Shown: positions 41,883 through 51,189, counted from the first letter of the stretch. The stretch is DNA of 64,000 nt from Mycolicibacterium litorale (GCF_010731695.1 NZ_AP022586.1:3844001-3908000), one strand, 5' to 3'. Numbers and translations are program-made. The notes: generated from the letters alone by a model not told the origin.

Positions 41883-42817
41883 TGCCGTGCTCCGTCCCGG
41901 TCGTCGGCCACCGCGATGATGGTCTTGCCCGGTACCCGCCGGCGACCGGCGAACGCGTCGGCCGTCTCGGTGAGCGGACGCACCGCGCCGACGATGGGCC
42001 GTAGCCGGCCATCCCTCACGCGCTGCGCCAGATCGGCGAGCTGCGTCCGGTCCGGTTCGACGACGAAGAAGACCGCGCGCCCGTCTTTCGGCTGTGCCTT
42101 GGGTGGCACGGCGATGGTCACGACCGTGCCGCCGGGACGCACCAGCTCGATCGACCGCTCGAGGATGTCGCCGCCGATGACGTCGAACACCACATCGGCC
42201 TCGCCGACATCCCGCAGGTCGTCGGCGGCCAGATCGACGAAAGCCTGTGCACCGAGGCCGAGGACGACGTCGCGGTCGTCCGACCGTCCCGTGCCGACGA
42301 CCCTCGCACCCACCTCGCGCGCGAGCTGGACGGCGATCGATCCCACACCGCCGGCGGCACCGTGCACGACGACGGTCTGGCCGGTCCGGAGCCCGGCGTG
42401 GACGAACAGCCCCTGCCATGCGGTGAGCCCCGAGATCGGCAATGCCGCTGCCACGACGTGGTCGATGTCCGCGGCGAGAGGGGCGAGGTTGCGCGCCTCG
42501 ACGGCGGTGTATTCGGCCAGCGCGCCGTCACGCGCCCAGTCGGCGAGCCCGAACACCCGTTGCCCCACGGTGAGGCCGGTGGTGCCGTAGCCCAATTCGA
42601 CCACCACACCCGACAATTCGTGGCCGGGAACGGTCGGCGTGCGATCACGACCGGCCCGGTCGGTCCAGGTGGCGGGCCATTCGAGTTCGCCGGGAGTGAA
42701 CCCGGCCGCGTGCACGCGCACGATGACGTCGTTCTCGGCGGCGTGCGGGTAGGGCAGTTCGGTGAGGGTCAGCCCACCGACACCGGCGTCACGGTCTCGT
42801 ACGGTGATGGCTTGCAT
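41879..42817 (-). CDS. Zinc-independent quinone oxidoreductase-like dehydrogenase
   Basis: The protein has 312 residues from the ATG at 42817, with AAAGGA seven bases upstream. It is a medium-chain dehydrogenase/reductase of the QOR type: GHELSGVVVELG near 70-81, and the NADPH motif VHGAAGGVGSIAVQLAR near 155-171. Catalytic-zinc ligands are absent. It reduces quinones or enones with NADPH. It lies 11 bp after the MFS gene and overlaps the cupin gene by 4 bp. In this operon it may detoxify an electrophile exported by the MFS protein; that is inference. Confidence 0.92.
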   Translation of the reverse strand: MQAITVRDRDAGVGGLTLTELPYPHAAENDVIVRVHAAGFTPGELEWPATWTDRAGRDRTPTVPGHELSGVVVELGYGTTGLTVGQRVFGLADWARDGALAEYTAVEARNLAPLAADIDHVVAAALPISGLTAWQGLFVHAGLRTGQTVVVHGAAGGVGSIAVQLAREVGARVVGTGRSDDRDVVLGLGAQAFVDLAADDLRDVGEADVVFDVIGGDILERSIELVRPGGTVVTIAVPPKAQPKDGRAVFFVVEPDRTQLADLAQRVRDGRLRPIVGAVRPLTETADAFAGRRRVPGKTIIAVADDRDGARQ

Positions 42818-42828
42818 AACGTGTCCTT

Positions 42829-44112
42829 TCATGGGTTCTGACGGACGTCCAGGCCCTGCGGGCAGGGACGGGTGGCTAGCGGGGTCAGGACGAGTTCGGC
42901 TCTGGCGCAACGTCGGATCGTCGACGCGGCGTGAAGGGCGGCGACGACCGACAGCACGCCGATGAACGTGATGTACACGTAGCCGGTGGTCTGCAGCCCC
43001 CACAGCGGCGACGCCAGGCCGGCGGCGAGAGACGGAACACCCAGCGCCGCGTAGCTGACCACGAACGCGGCGGAGAACACCTCCGATCGCGACCCCGCTT
43101 CGGTGGCCTCGCTGATGCCGCGCAGAGTTCCGTTGAACGTCAGGCCGGCACCCACCCCGCAGACGATCGCTCCCCCGATGAACACGGCCGTCGAGGTCGC
43201 TGAGAGCGCAGCGCCCAGACTCGCCGCGCCCACTGAAAGCAATACTGCGCCAATCACATTGGCTCGCCGCGCGGTGAGCCGCGCCGCCCACAGACCGCCT
43301 CCGCTGTTGGCGAGGAACAGCACCGTGATGCTCAATCCTCCGGCGGCGCCCCAGCGGACGTGCATCACGTCTCGTATCAAGCTCGGTGCGAGCGCGAGGA
43401 ACAGCCCCGTCATCGACCAGCCCGCGACGATCGCGGGGATCGCGGCCACGAACCCCCGCCGCGCCTCGCGGGGGACGCGAACACGGGGCCGCATCGCGGC
43501 GAACCCGGCCTTGCGGCGCGCGACGGTCTCGGGGATCAGGGAGACCAGCGCGGCGAGGAGCAGCAGCGCCATCGTGAGGGCCGGGAAGACGACCCCGTCA
43601 GGACGTGGGCTGAGCGAAACGAGCAGACCTGCCGAACCGCCGCCGACGGCGAGCCCGAAGGTCGTCCCCACGGCGGTCATCGTCGGTCCCCGATGCGGTC
43701 GCTCCGCAGGGGCGAACTCGAGCAGCCCGGCGGCGAGGGCGCCCGTCGCCGTTCCCGTCGCGACGCCCTGCACCACCCGGGCGAGCGCGAGCCAGACGGG
43801 CCCTTCGGCCGCCCAGAAGATCGCGGTTCCCGCCGCGGCTACCACGAGTGAGGCGATCAGCACGGGCCTGCGCCCGACACGGTCGCTCAGCGATCCCACC
43901 GTCAGCAGCGCCCCGACCAGTCCCAGGACGTACACCGCGAAGATCGCCGTCAGAGAAGTCACCGACAGGCCCCAGCGCTCCAGGTACAGCGGGTAGACCG
44001 GAGACGGCGCGCTCGTCGACGCCATCAGCACCACGGTGGCCGAGACGAGCACACTGAAGGACGCGCCCCGGGTGAGTCGTTGGCCGCCCGTCGAATTCAT
44101 CAGGCCTCGCAT
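42829..44112 (-). CDS. MFS drug/metabolite exporter
   Basis: The protein has 427 residues from the ATG at 44112 and twelve predicted membrane helices. The family motif A region (GSLSDRVGRRPVL) lies between helices 2 and 3, typical of proton-driven exporters. The start follows the HD gene by 23 bp. An upstream extension of the frame overlaps the HD gene and is not supported. The substrate is unknown; the neighbours suggest a toxic organic compound. Confidence 0.92.
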   Translation of the reverse strand: MRGLMNSTGGQRLTRGASFSVLVSATVVLMASTSAPSPVYPLYLERWGLSVTSLTAIFAVYVLGLVGALLTVGSLSDRVGRRPVLIASLVVAAAGTAIFWAAEGPVWLALARVVQGVATGTATGALAAGLLEFAPAERPHRGPTMTAVGTTFGLAVGGGSAGLLVSLSPRPDGVVFPALTMALLLLAALVSLIPETVARRKAGFAAMRPRVRVPREARRGFVAAIPAIVAGWSMTGLFLALAPSLIRDVMHVRWGAAGGLSITVLFLANSGGGLWAARLTARRANVIGAVLLSVGAASLGAALSATSTAVFIGGAIVCGVGAGLTFNGTLRGISEATEAGSRSEVFSAAFVVSYAALGVPSLAAGLASPLWGLQTTGYVYITFIGVLSVVAALHAASTIRRCARAELVLTPLATRPCPQGLDVRQNP

Positions 44113-44135
44113 CGCCGTCTCCTGGCGCCGCGTCG

Positions 44136-44774
44136 TCAGCTCGGCCAGGCGGAGCTGTGAATGCGCTCCACCGAGGTCGTGCGCTGGAAGTTCGGGATGA
44201 AGTGCTCCAGGACGTCGGAGTTCACTGTCCCGTAGGTCGTTTCCGGGCGGTTCTTGAGTCCGTCGAAGTAGGCACTGAGGAAGTCGTTCTTGAAGTCCCC
44301 GCGCGGATGTACGGCGACGATGTGATCCATCTGGTCGGGATCGAGCCGGTCGAGACCGAAGCCGACGACATCGGTGAGCACGCCGAGTTGGGTGGCGGCG
44401 ATCTCCGGACCCATCCGCCCCGGGATACCGGGCGTGGTGTGCAGCGCGATGGCTGTCCACACGGTGTCGGCCGCGGCACTGGAGAATCCGTGTTCGAGCA
44501 AGAAGGCGCGGCCGTGGTCGGCGCCGTCGACCTCGAACCGCTGCTCCACCTCGGAGAAGGGCCGCAGCAGTCCGGTGTCATGGAAGACGGCCGCCAGGTA
44601 GAGCAGCTCGGGATCCGGTTTGACGGCGAAGTCCTGCGCGTGGAGCTGTCCGAAGAAGTAGACCCGGCGGGAATGGTGGTAGATCAGCGGACTGGTGGTC
44701 TCCCGAACGTGTCGGGTCGCCTCGGCGACGGCGGCGGTGTCGGGGACCTCCACCCCGGCGATGACTTCCGACAT
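44136..44774 (-). CDS. HD-domain hydrolase (cyanamide-hydratase-like)
   Basis: This 212-residue protein has the HD metal site: H34 in YHHSRRVY, H65-D66 in AVFHDTGL and a further histidine in the region GRAFLLEHG. This pattern is like the cyanamide hydratase/isonitrile hydratase group of HD proteins. It is the first gene of the four-gene leftward operon, with its promoter in the 225-bp gap to the right. A hydrolytic step on a small nitrogen compound is a guess from family only. Confidence 0.88.
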   Translation of the reverse strand: MSEVIAGVEVPDTAAVAEATRHVRETTSPLIYHHSRRVYFFGQLHAQDFAVKPDPELLYLAAVFHDTGLLRPFSEVEQRFEVDGADHGRAFLLEHGFSSAAADTVWTAIALHTTPGIPGRMGPEIAATQLGVLTDVVGFGLDRLDPDQMDHIVAVHPRGDFKNDFLSAYFDGLKNRPETTYGTVNSDVLEHFIPNFQRTTSVERIHSSAWPS

Positions 44775-44999
44775 GATTGCTGCCCCTTCCCGTGTTCGTT
44801 GCGTCTGACCTCCATGCTGGTCCCACGGGTGCCTTGGGCGCCGCCTCCGTCCGGCCAGAAATCCCTCGAAAACGGACCGCGAATCAAGACGGCGACACAG
44901 CGGAGCACGCCGCGAGTCGCGACGTGGGTGTCAGTGCACGACGGCATCGCACACGACCGAACGACCGGCCGCGTGCGATGCCGAGGAGAGGAACGGCGG

Positions 45000-45881
45000 C
45001 TAGAAGACCCGGATCCAGTCGACCAGCATGTCGGCCGGATAGTTTCCGCCGGCGGGCTCGCGGCCCCCGGAGCCGCCGACGGCGATGTTGAACACCGGGG
45101 CCATGGTGTAACCGGGATCGTTGAACGGCCACTCGGGCAGGGAATTGGCCAGCACCGTGAAGAACGGCTCCATACCGGGCTGGTAGTCCTTCCAGAAGTA
45201 CATGCCTTCCGGTTTCCAGGTCATGCGCCAGGTGTGCCAGTCGCCGTCGACCGGGTGCTTGTTCGTCTGGAATTGAGTGCCGTCCAGTCGTGCGTGCACG
45301 GTGGTGCCCGACGGCCAGTCGCGGTTCCCGTACCACTCCACGAGGTCGACTTCACCGCCCCGCACCGGGTTGTCATTGATCAGCCAGAACGCCGGCCATG
45401 CGCCGTCGGTCAGGCAGTTCAGCTTGATGCGGGCTTCCCAGGTGGTTCCGACACCGCCGCGCCAGTTCCCGATGATCTTCGCGCTGGCGTACTTCTCCTG
45501 GATGTTGGCGCCCTCGCCGCGGGTGGCGCGGATGACCAGGTTGCCCGCCCCGTCCTGGAAGACATGCTGCTGGTCGGTGACGTAGCGGCCCATGTTGTAG
45601 GGCTTGTCCCATTCGACGGGGTTCCGGATGGTCTCCCGGGCCGGAACGATGAACCACGACGCGGGGTCCGGCGGCGCCCCGGCCGGACCGTTGAACTCGT
45701 CGGCGAACAGGAGGCCGGGTCCGGGCTGCGCTGCGGCCGCGGGATCCCCCAGCCCGCCGGGGCCGGGAGGCGGCCCGGGCGGGGCGTCCCCGATCACCGG
45801 CTGGGCTCCGGCCTGGGGGATCGGCAGGGCGGCAGCGGCCACACCGAATCCGAACATCATCATTGCGCGGCGACGATCCAT
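45000..45881 (-). CDS. Tat-exported GH16 beta-glucanase-like hydrolase (Rv0315-like)
   Basis: The protein has 293 residues from the ATG at 45881, with a GGGGG run about 9 bases upstream. The N-terminus DRRRAMMMFGFGVAAAALP is a twin-arginine-type signal. The GH16 active-site motif is intact: E177 and D179 with E182 (GEVDLVEWYG), the nucleophile and acid/base of beta-1,3(4)-glucanases. The C-terminus NIAVGGSGG...MLVDWIRVF is typical. It resembles Rv0315, a secreted beta-1,3-glucanase reported to be immunogenic. It stands alone. A proline-rich linker (PPGPPPGPGG) follows the signal. Confidence 0.92.
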   Translation of the reverse strand: MDRRRAMMMFGFGVAAAALPIPQAGAQPVIGDAPPGPPPGPGGLGDPAAAAQPGPGLLFADEFNGPAGAPPDPASWFIVPARETIRNPVEWDKPYNMGRYVTDQQHVFQDGAGNLVIRATRGEGANIQEKYASAKIIGNWRGGVGTTWEARIKLNCLTDGAWPAFWLINDNPVRGGEVDLVEWYGNRDWPSGTTVHARLDGTQFQTNKHPVDGDWHTWRMTWKPEGMYFWKDYQPGMEPFFTVLANSLPEWPFNDPGYTMAPVFNIAVGGSGGREPAGGNYPADMLVDWIRVF

Positions 45882-45995
45882 GCTTGGCACCCCCAAACCG
45901 TAGACGGAAGGGGTGCTTTTTTGGGTGCCAAACCCGCCGATGTCTTGATACGAACGCGCAGCGCGAAGACGAGAGCCCCACAGGGGCCAGGCGAA

Positions 45996-46670
45996 TCAGC
46001 GGAAGTACGTCTCCGAACCGGTGGGATATCCGCCGCCGGTCGTGGTGATGTGGACGTGGTCGAAGTGCCCGTTTCCCGAACCGCGCGGACCGTTGGGCGT
46101 GTAGTAGACACCGCGCCAGATCGCGTCCTGCATACCGAACCGTTCGGCGTTCTTGATCACGTACGCGACGATCTGGTTGCCGAGCGCGATGCCTTCGGCG
46201 CTACTCGGATTCGGGATCATCACGTCGACCGCGAGCCCGTCAGGATGCCAGCGGAGCGCATCGGCCCGCACGCCGCCGATCTGGCGGATCTCCGGGAACA
46301 CCGCGCTGACGCTGCGCGCCACCAGGATGGTCTTGACCTGCAGGCCGCGCTCGGACGCGACGCCGACGGGCAGCGCCTGCCGCACGGCACGATCCGCCAC
46401 CCGCCAGTTCGAGACGGACGCCATCTGCCCGGGCGCGACCTTGAGGTCGGCGGGCCCGGCGGCAGGTCCGGAAGCCACGACCTCGAGTTTGTAGTCCGGC
46501 GCGTCGGGCAGCGGCGGCGGTACCGGCGCGGGCGCGGCGACGGGTTCGGCCTCCCTGTGCACGTCGGCACCGGCGGCGATCACCATCGCTGCGGGGGCGG
46601 CGAGCATCGCCAGCGCGAGCGATGACGACGGAATCCGTCGCTGCTCGCTGGGCTTCGAGTGCCTACCCAC
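45996..46670 (-). CDS. Exported conserved protein (Rv0320-like)
   Basis: This 224-residue protein has an N-terminal basic segment, a hydrophobic stretch (SLALAMLAAPAAMVIAAGA) and a Pro-rich linker, so it is exported or anchored. The C-terminal domain (about 75-224) with DALRWHPDGLAVDVMIPN and GHFDHVHITT resembles the ARB-07466/peptidase-like domain of mycobacterial exported proteins. The conserved His and Asp (HPDGLAVD; HFDHVH) recall zinc peptidase-like folds. It corresponds in position to Rv0320, near dcd in M. tuberculosis. Activity has not been established to my knowledge. Confidence 0.82.
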   Translation of the reverse strand: MGRHSKPSEQRRIPSSSLALAMLAAPAAMVIAAGADVHREAEPVAAPAPVPPPLPDAPDYKLEVVASGPAAGPADLKVAPGQMASVSNWRVADRAVRQALPVGVASERGLQVKTILVARSVSAVFPEIRQIGGVRADALRWHPDGLAVDVMIPNPSSAEGIALGNQIVAYVIKNAERFGMQDAIWRGVYYTPNGPRGSGNGHFDHVHITTTGGGYPTGSETYFR

Positions 46671-46776
46671 GCCAGCACTCTACGAAATAACCTGCGTTAT
46701 GTCACGGCGCGGTCACGGAATGATGTCGAACCGGGGTTCAGCAGGGCGCCCGGCCGACGCGCCTACCCTCGGATAC

Positions 46777-47028
46777 ATGCGGCCCGCCACTGCGCTGAGC
46801 ATCGTCTCGGTGATCCTGATCGTGAAGGCCCTCCTGATCGGGTGGGTCACCTGGGGGCGCGCGCAGATGCTGGGCGTAGCACCGCCCGCCGGTCAGGCCG
46901 GGCTGACCATTGCCACCGTCGCGTTGGCGATCGGCCTGGCATGCGCCGTCGCGAGTCTGCTGCTACGGCGCCACGACCGGCGCATGGCCGCTGCGGACCC
47001 TAGTACTGCGGTTCGTGGAAGCGGTTGA
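46777..47028 (+). CDS. Small two-helix membrane protein
   Basis: The protein has 83 residues with two predicted membrane helices (ALSIVSVILIVKALLIGWV and LTIATVALAIGLACAVASLLL) and a basic end. The ATG at 46777 is preferred over an upstream start at 46699 because TACCCT ends seven bases before it, a good -10 for a leaderless transcript. The 3' end overlaps the convergent DUF7159 gene by 29 bp. Function unknown. Confidence 0.6.
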   Translation: MRPATALSIVSVILIVKALLIGWVTWGRAQMLGVAPPAGQAGLTIATVALAIGLACAVASLLLRRHDRRMAAADPSTAVRGSG

Positions 47029-48286
47029 TGATCGGAAGGCGCTCGATGATCCGGTCACGCAGCCGGGGCTGCGGGGGGACCGGCGGCACGTAGCCGGGCT
47101 GCGGCTGGGTGTACGCGGGGGCGACCGGTGCCGGCGGCACGTAGGCGGGCTGCGGCGCGACGGCCGGCGCGGGTGGCACGTACACCGGCGGGGCCGGCGG
47201 CACGTAGACCGGCGCGGGCGGCGGGGCGGCCACGGGTGCGTCGTACACGGGCTCGATGACCGGCGGGGCCTCGGGCGCGGGGGCCGGCGCCTCGGGCACG
47301 TCGACGACGGGCGCGACCGCCGGGGCCGGTGCCGGCGGGGCCTGCGGGGGTGGTGGCGGCGGGGCGGCCGGTTTCGGCGCCGCCTTCGGCAGCGCCTCGG
47401 CGGCGGGTGCGCTGACGGCCTTCGGCTGATCCGATGAGCTGGCGACCTGCTGGGTCGCCGCATCGTCCGACCGCATCTGCGGCGTCAACTGCAGTCCGAG
47501 TGCGACCGACAGCGAGACGACGAAGGTGACCACGGCCGCGACCAGCACCGAGGTGAGCGCAGGGATCCGCCACGTCCGCCACGACTTCGGCTGTTCGGCG
47601 GCCACCTGAGCCAGCATCATCGGGGCGTCGACGCCGACCGAGCCCTGCGCCGACGCCACGGCGGCACCGCGCGCCAGCGCGAGGTCCGCCTCGGCGGCCG
47701 ACAGCACCGGGGCCGTCACCCGTCCGGCGAGCTCGCCGACCACGGCATCGACGTCGTCGGCCGAGCCGAGCACGTACAGCGCCTCGGGGCGCACGTCGGA
47801 CGAGTCGACGGCCTCCTGCACCCGGCGAGCGAGCGAAGCGGCACCGTCGTGCGCGACCTGGTCCACGTGCACGGCGTCCGCGGTGACGACCGCGACGAGC
47901 GCGGCGTCGGGTTCGGCCACGCACACCGCGAGGTCGTCCTGGGCGGTGAGATCGCCGAGACCAGCGGCCAGCGCGGCCGCGGATTCCGCCGGCGAGAGGG
48001 CGACGACGTTCTGTGCGCCCCTGGCGGTCAAGGCGGCCACCAGCGTGGCGGCCTCCTCCGCGACGGCCTCGGTCCACGTCACGCCGACCGCGCGGGGCCG
48101 AACTCCGGGGACGGCGGCGTATTGGCCCTCGCCGAGCACCGCGCTGATCAGCGCGTCGGCGCTGGCTGCGGACACCGGCATGTGGAGCGTTCCGCTGTCG
48201 AGGGTCGCGCCGTCACCGGTCGCCCCTTCGACGAGCACGAAGCGAAGCGCCGTCGATGTCATCGACACGCCGAGTACTAGGTCCAC
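47000..48286 (-). CDS. DUF7159-family membrane protein, second copy
   Basis: The protein has 428 residues from the GTG at 48286. It begins VDLVLGVSMTSTALRFVLVEG, like the protein at 26541-28292. The N-terminal DUF7159 domain covers about 1-235, one membrane helix about 240-265, and a Pro/Ala-rich tail with YVPPAP repeats follows. A short basic motif at the end (RLRDRIIERLPIINRF) is a difference from the first copy. An upstream TTG extension lacks a ribosome-binding site. It probably arose from duplication of an Rv0312-like gene. Function unknown. Confidence 0.86.
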   Translation of the reverse strand: MDLVLGVSMTSTALRFVLVEGATGDGATLDSGTLHMPVSAASADALISAVLGEGQYAAVPGVRPRAVGVTWTEAVAEEAATLVAALTARGAQNVVALSPAESAAALAAGLGDLTAQDDLAVCVAEPDAALVAVVTADAVHVDQVAHDGAASLARRVQEAVDSSDVRPEALYVLGSADDVDAVVGELAGRVTAPVLSAAEADLALARGAAVASAQGSVGVDAPMMLAQVAAEQPKSWRTWRIPALTSVLVAAVVTFVVSLSVALGLQLTPQMRSDDAATQQVASSSDQPKAVSAPAAEALPKAAPKPAAPPPPPPQAPPAPAPAVAPVVDVPEAPAPAPEAPPVIEPVYDAPVAAPPPAPVYVPPAPPVYVPPAPAVAPQPAYVPPAPVAPAYTQPQPGYVPPVPPQPRLRDRIIERLPIINRFHEPQY

Positions 48287-48382
48287 TGATCTGTCCCGCT
48301 CTGGTTGCACAATTCGGACTGACCATACCGCTGTGTTGACGCGGTTCAAGTTTGCCCGGGCACCGGGCCCCTGACCAGGGCC

Positions 48383-48859
48383 TCAGCCGGCCTGCCAGAG
48401 GCAGTCGCCGTCCAGGTGGATCGAGAACATCACCGGGAGCACCTCGAATCGCAGTGGTTGGCCCGGCTCACCTTCGGCCACCTGCGGTGCGCCCACCTTG
48501 CCGGCGGTGACGACGGCGGTCTGCTCGGCGCGGCAGGTGGTCGCGGGATCCTGCGGGATCCCCGTCCACGGACCGGACAGCATCTCCGGGTTGCGCATGC
48601 CCTGGCCGTGCAGGTCCAGGCCGTCGCCGTGGGACAGCCAGCGGTCGCTGGAGGGATACGGCCCGGCGTAGACCTGCCACCGACCGCCGCTGCACTGCAG
48701 GACCGCGTCGTCGGCGACCTGCGACAGTGCGCCCTCGACCGGTGGCGGGCAGGGCGCGCCGGGTTGAGGGGCCGCGGGCGCCGCGTGCGCGACCGCGGTG
48801 GCCGGCAGGCCCAGTACGGCAGCGCTGACGGCCAGCGCTGCCAGCGTCCTTCGCTTCAT
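48383..48859 (-). CDS. Small secreted protein of unknown function
   Basis: This 158-residue protein has a clear Sec signal peptide (MKRRTLAALAVSAAVLGLP...AHAAP). The mature part has four cysteines (CPPP, LQCSGG, TCRAEQ, CLWQ), probably two disulfides. Conserved aromatic blocks (GRWQVYAGPYPSSDRWLSHGDG) suggest a folded mycobacterial domain of unknown function. It stands alone between the DUF7159 and DUF4185 genes. I do not recognise a named family. Confidence 0.8.
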   Translation of the reverse strand: MKRRTLAALAVSAAVLGLPATAVAHAAPAAPQPGAPCPPPVEGALSQVADDAVLQCSGGRWQVYAGPYPSSDRWLSHGDGLDLHGQGMRNPEMLSGPWTGIPQDPATTCRAEQTAVVTAGKVGAPQVAEGEPGQPLRFEVLPVMFSIHLDGDCLWQAG

Positions 48860-48890
48860 ATCTGAATTGTCGTCCCCGGAAGCCGTGTCG

Positions 48891-51005
48891 CTACACCTTC
48901 GTCAGATCGGTGCGCATCAGCTTCACCTGGTAGTCGTCCCAGGTCGACAGATTCCAGTAGAGGTACTGCTGCTCCTCGGGGCTGAGGTTCTCCGTCGACG
49001 ACCAGGGGTGGATCATCGGCGCGTACAGCCCCGGCATCTTCGACGCCGTCACCAGCGTCACAGGGGCCGACCACGGCCCCTCGGGCGAATCGGCCTTGCG
49101 CATCACGATGTTGTTGTTCTTGTCGCCGTACAACATGATGTATTTCTTCTCGTAGCTGTTGTACTGCACCGACATCTCACTGACGGTCGGATATGTGGTG
49201 GTCCTGACCAGCCCGAAGAAGCTCGTGGTGGTCGTCGACGGCAGGATCGGTTTGGCCGCGGCCGGATTCCCCGGCGTCCAGGACGTCCCGTTCCAGTACT
49301 CGTACTTCGTCTTGTCGAGGATGTCGGCTTCGGCCACCCGAGACACGTAGGCGGTCCCGGCGCGGCCCGCCGGGGTGCCGTAGGAGTAGATGTAGCCGTC
49401 GGTGATCTCGCGTCCCGCGGCGTCCTTGAGCGGCTTGCCGGTGACGGGGTCGACCGTGTACTTCCTGACGTAGGCGCCCTGCTGGAAGTTCTGGTCGCCG
49501 TTGACGAACGGCAGCGTCGTCCGCCCGGCGGCGGCGGGCCGCACCGAGGACTGCGGGACGACGGTCCAGTTCTGGCCGTTGTCGTCGGAGTAGGCGATGG
49601 CCGAGTAGTTCGTCGTCCAGCGGCCGGGGGTGTCCCACGACTTCACCGCCATGTAGTTGATGTACTGGCGCGTCGCACCGTCCTCACCCGCGCCGGGCAC
49701 CGAGATCGCCGCGGTCGGGATCATCGTCACCTCGGGTCCGATCCCGTAGTGGTAGTTGCCGATGATCTCGCGGGAGAAGTTCGGGTCGCTCATCGGTGAG
49801 CCGCTGTACATGCCGGGGTCGTGGGGGATGCCGTCGGCGACGTACATGCCGTTGGACAGCTTGGTGTCCGTGCTGCGGAACAGCGTGTTCATCCGCCAGA
49901 TCCCGGTGCGCACAGGCGTGCGGTTGCTGAAGGTGTCACCGAATGCGATGAGCACCTGGTGTTCGTTGACCGCCGTGTTCGGGTTGTCACGAATTCCGTT
50001 GTCCCACATGATTCCGAGGTCCGTACCTCCGATACCGAAACGGGAGGTGGTGTTGTTCAGCCCGCCGGGACCGGTCACGTTGGTGATCCGGACTGTGTTG
50101 CCGCTGACCGTCACCGGGGTCACCACGTAGTCCTTGGCCGGGTCGTACGGAGCCGCCGCCGCGGCCAGGGCGACGGTGGACTGGCTGGTGCTGACCGACC
50201 GCGTCGCCAACGTGCGGTCCACTTCGCGCCGCGAGGCCAGCGCCATCAGTGCGCTGACCGCCCATGTCGGGCTGGGCAGGGCGGGCAGGTGGCGCAGCGA
50301 GCCCAATCCGAACGCGGCGAGCAGTCGGTTGAGCACCGGCGCGGCGGACCGGGCCGCGGTCGGCGCGGTCATCGCCGTGACCACGGCCGCCGTCTGCGGG
50401 ACCAGCGTCTGCCCCAACTCCGAGACGTCGTCGGCGACGGCGCCCCGCAGCGCCGCCAACGGCTGCCCGGTCGGCTGGTCGGCCCCGAAGGAGGCCGTAT
50501 CGGGTTCTTCCGCGGTGGCAGAAAGCGTTTCGGCTTCCTGCGCCGCTGCGCTGTCCGAGGCTTCCGACACCTTAGGGGGCTCCGGAGCTGCGGGTTCGTG
50601 GTCGCGATCGCGGCTGCGCGCGAAGCTCTGCGGCGGCGCCGGCGCAACCGGTTCCGCTTCGATGGTCGTCCCGTCGGGGTCCGTCTCCTCGGGGTCGGTC
50701 ACCATGGAGTCCTCGGGGTCGACCGTGACATCCTGCGGCTCGGCCTCGGCGTCGTCAGCTTCGATGTCGTCGACATCCTGCTCGTCGGCGACCTGCTCGT
50801 CGGCGACCTGTGCGCTCTCCGTCTGCCGCGGCGAATCCTGTTCCGCTGCAGGCGTGTTCGCAGAATCACCGTCATCGGTCTGCGACGTCGGCTCGGTGTC
50901 GGTGGTCGCGAACGCCGCGCCTGGGCTACCCAGCACCACCGCGGCGCCCACCCCCAGCGCCACCGCCAAGCCGCCGACGCGCCCTATGTACGCCGAAGCA
51001 TCCAT
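48891..51005 (-). CDS. Exported DUF4185 protein, possible GH183-type arabinanase
   Basis: The protein has 704 residues from the ATG at 51005, preceded by GGGGAGAG. A signal-like N-terminus is followed by about 260 residues of low-complexity Glu/Asp/Ala/Pro sequence. A DUF4185 domain then covers about 330-700 (FGIGGTDLGIMWDNG, VLIAFGDTFSNR, MYSGSPMSDP, WNLSTWDDYQVKLM). Some DUF4185 proteins are endo-D-arabinanases (GH183), so an action on the organism's own arabinan is possible. The acidic D and E residues expected at the active site cannot be assigned here. The start was chosen over 51206 because the extra residues are not signal-like. Confidence 0.85.
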   Translation of the reverse strand: MDASAYIGRVGGLAVALGVGAAVVLGSPGAAFATTDTEPTSQTDDGDSANTPAAEQDSPRQTESAQVADEQVADEQDVDDIEADDAEAEPQDVTVDPEDSMVTDPEETDPDGTTIEAEPVAPAPPQSFARSRDRDHEPAAPEPPKVSEASDSAAAQEAETLSATAEEPDTASFGADQPTGQPLAALRGAVADDVSELGQTLVPQTAAVVTAMTAPTAARSAAPVLNRLLAAFGLGSLRHLPALPSPTWAVSALMALASRREVDRTLATRSVSTSQSTVALAAAAAPYDPAKDYVVTPVTVSGNTVRITNVTGPGGLNNTTSRFGIGGTDLGIMWDNGIRDNPNTAVNEHQVLIAFGDTFSNRTPVRTGIWRMNTLFRSTDTKLSNGMYVADGIPHDPGMYSGSPMSDPNFSREIIGNYHYGIGPEVTMIPTAAISVPGAGEDGATRQYINYMAVKSWDTPGRWTTNYSAIAYSDDNGQNWTVVPQSSVRPAAAGRTTLPFVNGDQNFQQGAYVRKYTVDPVTGKPLKDAAGREITDGYIYSYGTPAGRAGTAYVSRVAEADILDKTKYEYWNGTSWTPGNPAAAKPILPSTTTTSFFGLVRTTTYPTVSEMSVQYNSYEKKYIMLYGDKNNNIVMRKADSPEGPWSAPVTLVTASKMPGLYAPMIHPWSSTENLSPEEQQYLYWNLSTWDDYQVKLMRTDLTKV

Positions 51006-51174
51006 CGCTCTCCCCTTGAAGATGCATCCCCCGACGCCATCTGAGATTCCCTCGACGCTCCGGCCGGTGGTTATTTGAAGATAGCGGCAAAACCCCTGCA
51101 CATTGCAAATTTCGCCCGAAATTCTTCGTTTGCTGACCAGGCCAGGCATGATTTCCGCCGATACCGGCGTTGTA

Positions 51175-51189
51175 GTTATCGTCGATAAC
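51175..51189. promoter_or_regulatory. Perfect 15-bp palindrome before two small rightward genes
   Basis: GTTATCG, one base, CGATAAC. It lies 15 bp before the ATG at 51205. Degenerate copies occur at 54985 and 55064, around the tetR/kinase genes, so it may be that TetR's operator. Confidence 0.55.

Noticed and set aside
41460..46625. Long plus-strand frames opposite the cupin, QOR, MFS, HD and GH16 genes
   Set aside because: They are shadows; the minus-strand genes have membrane helices, cofactor motifs and coupled starts.
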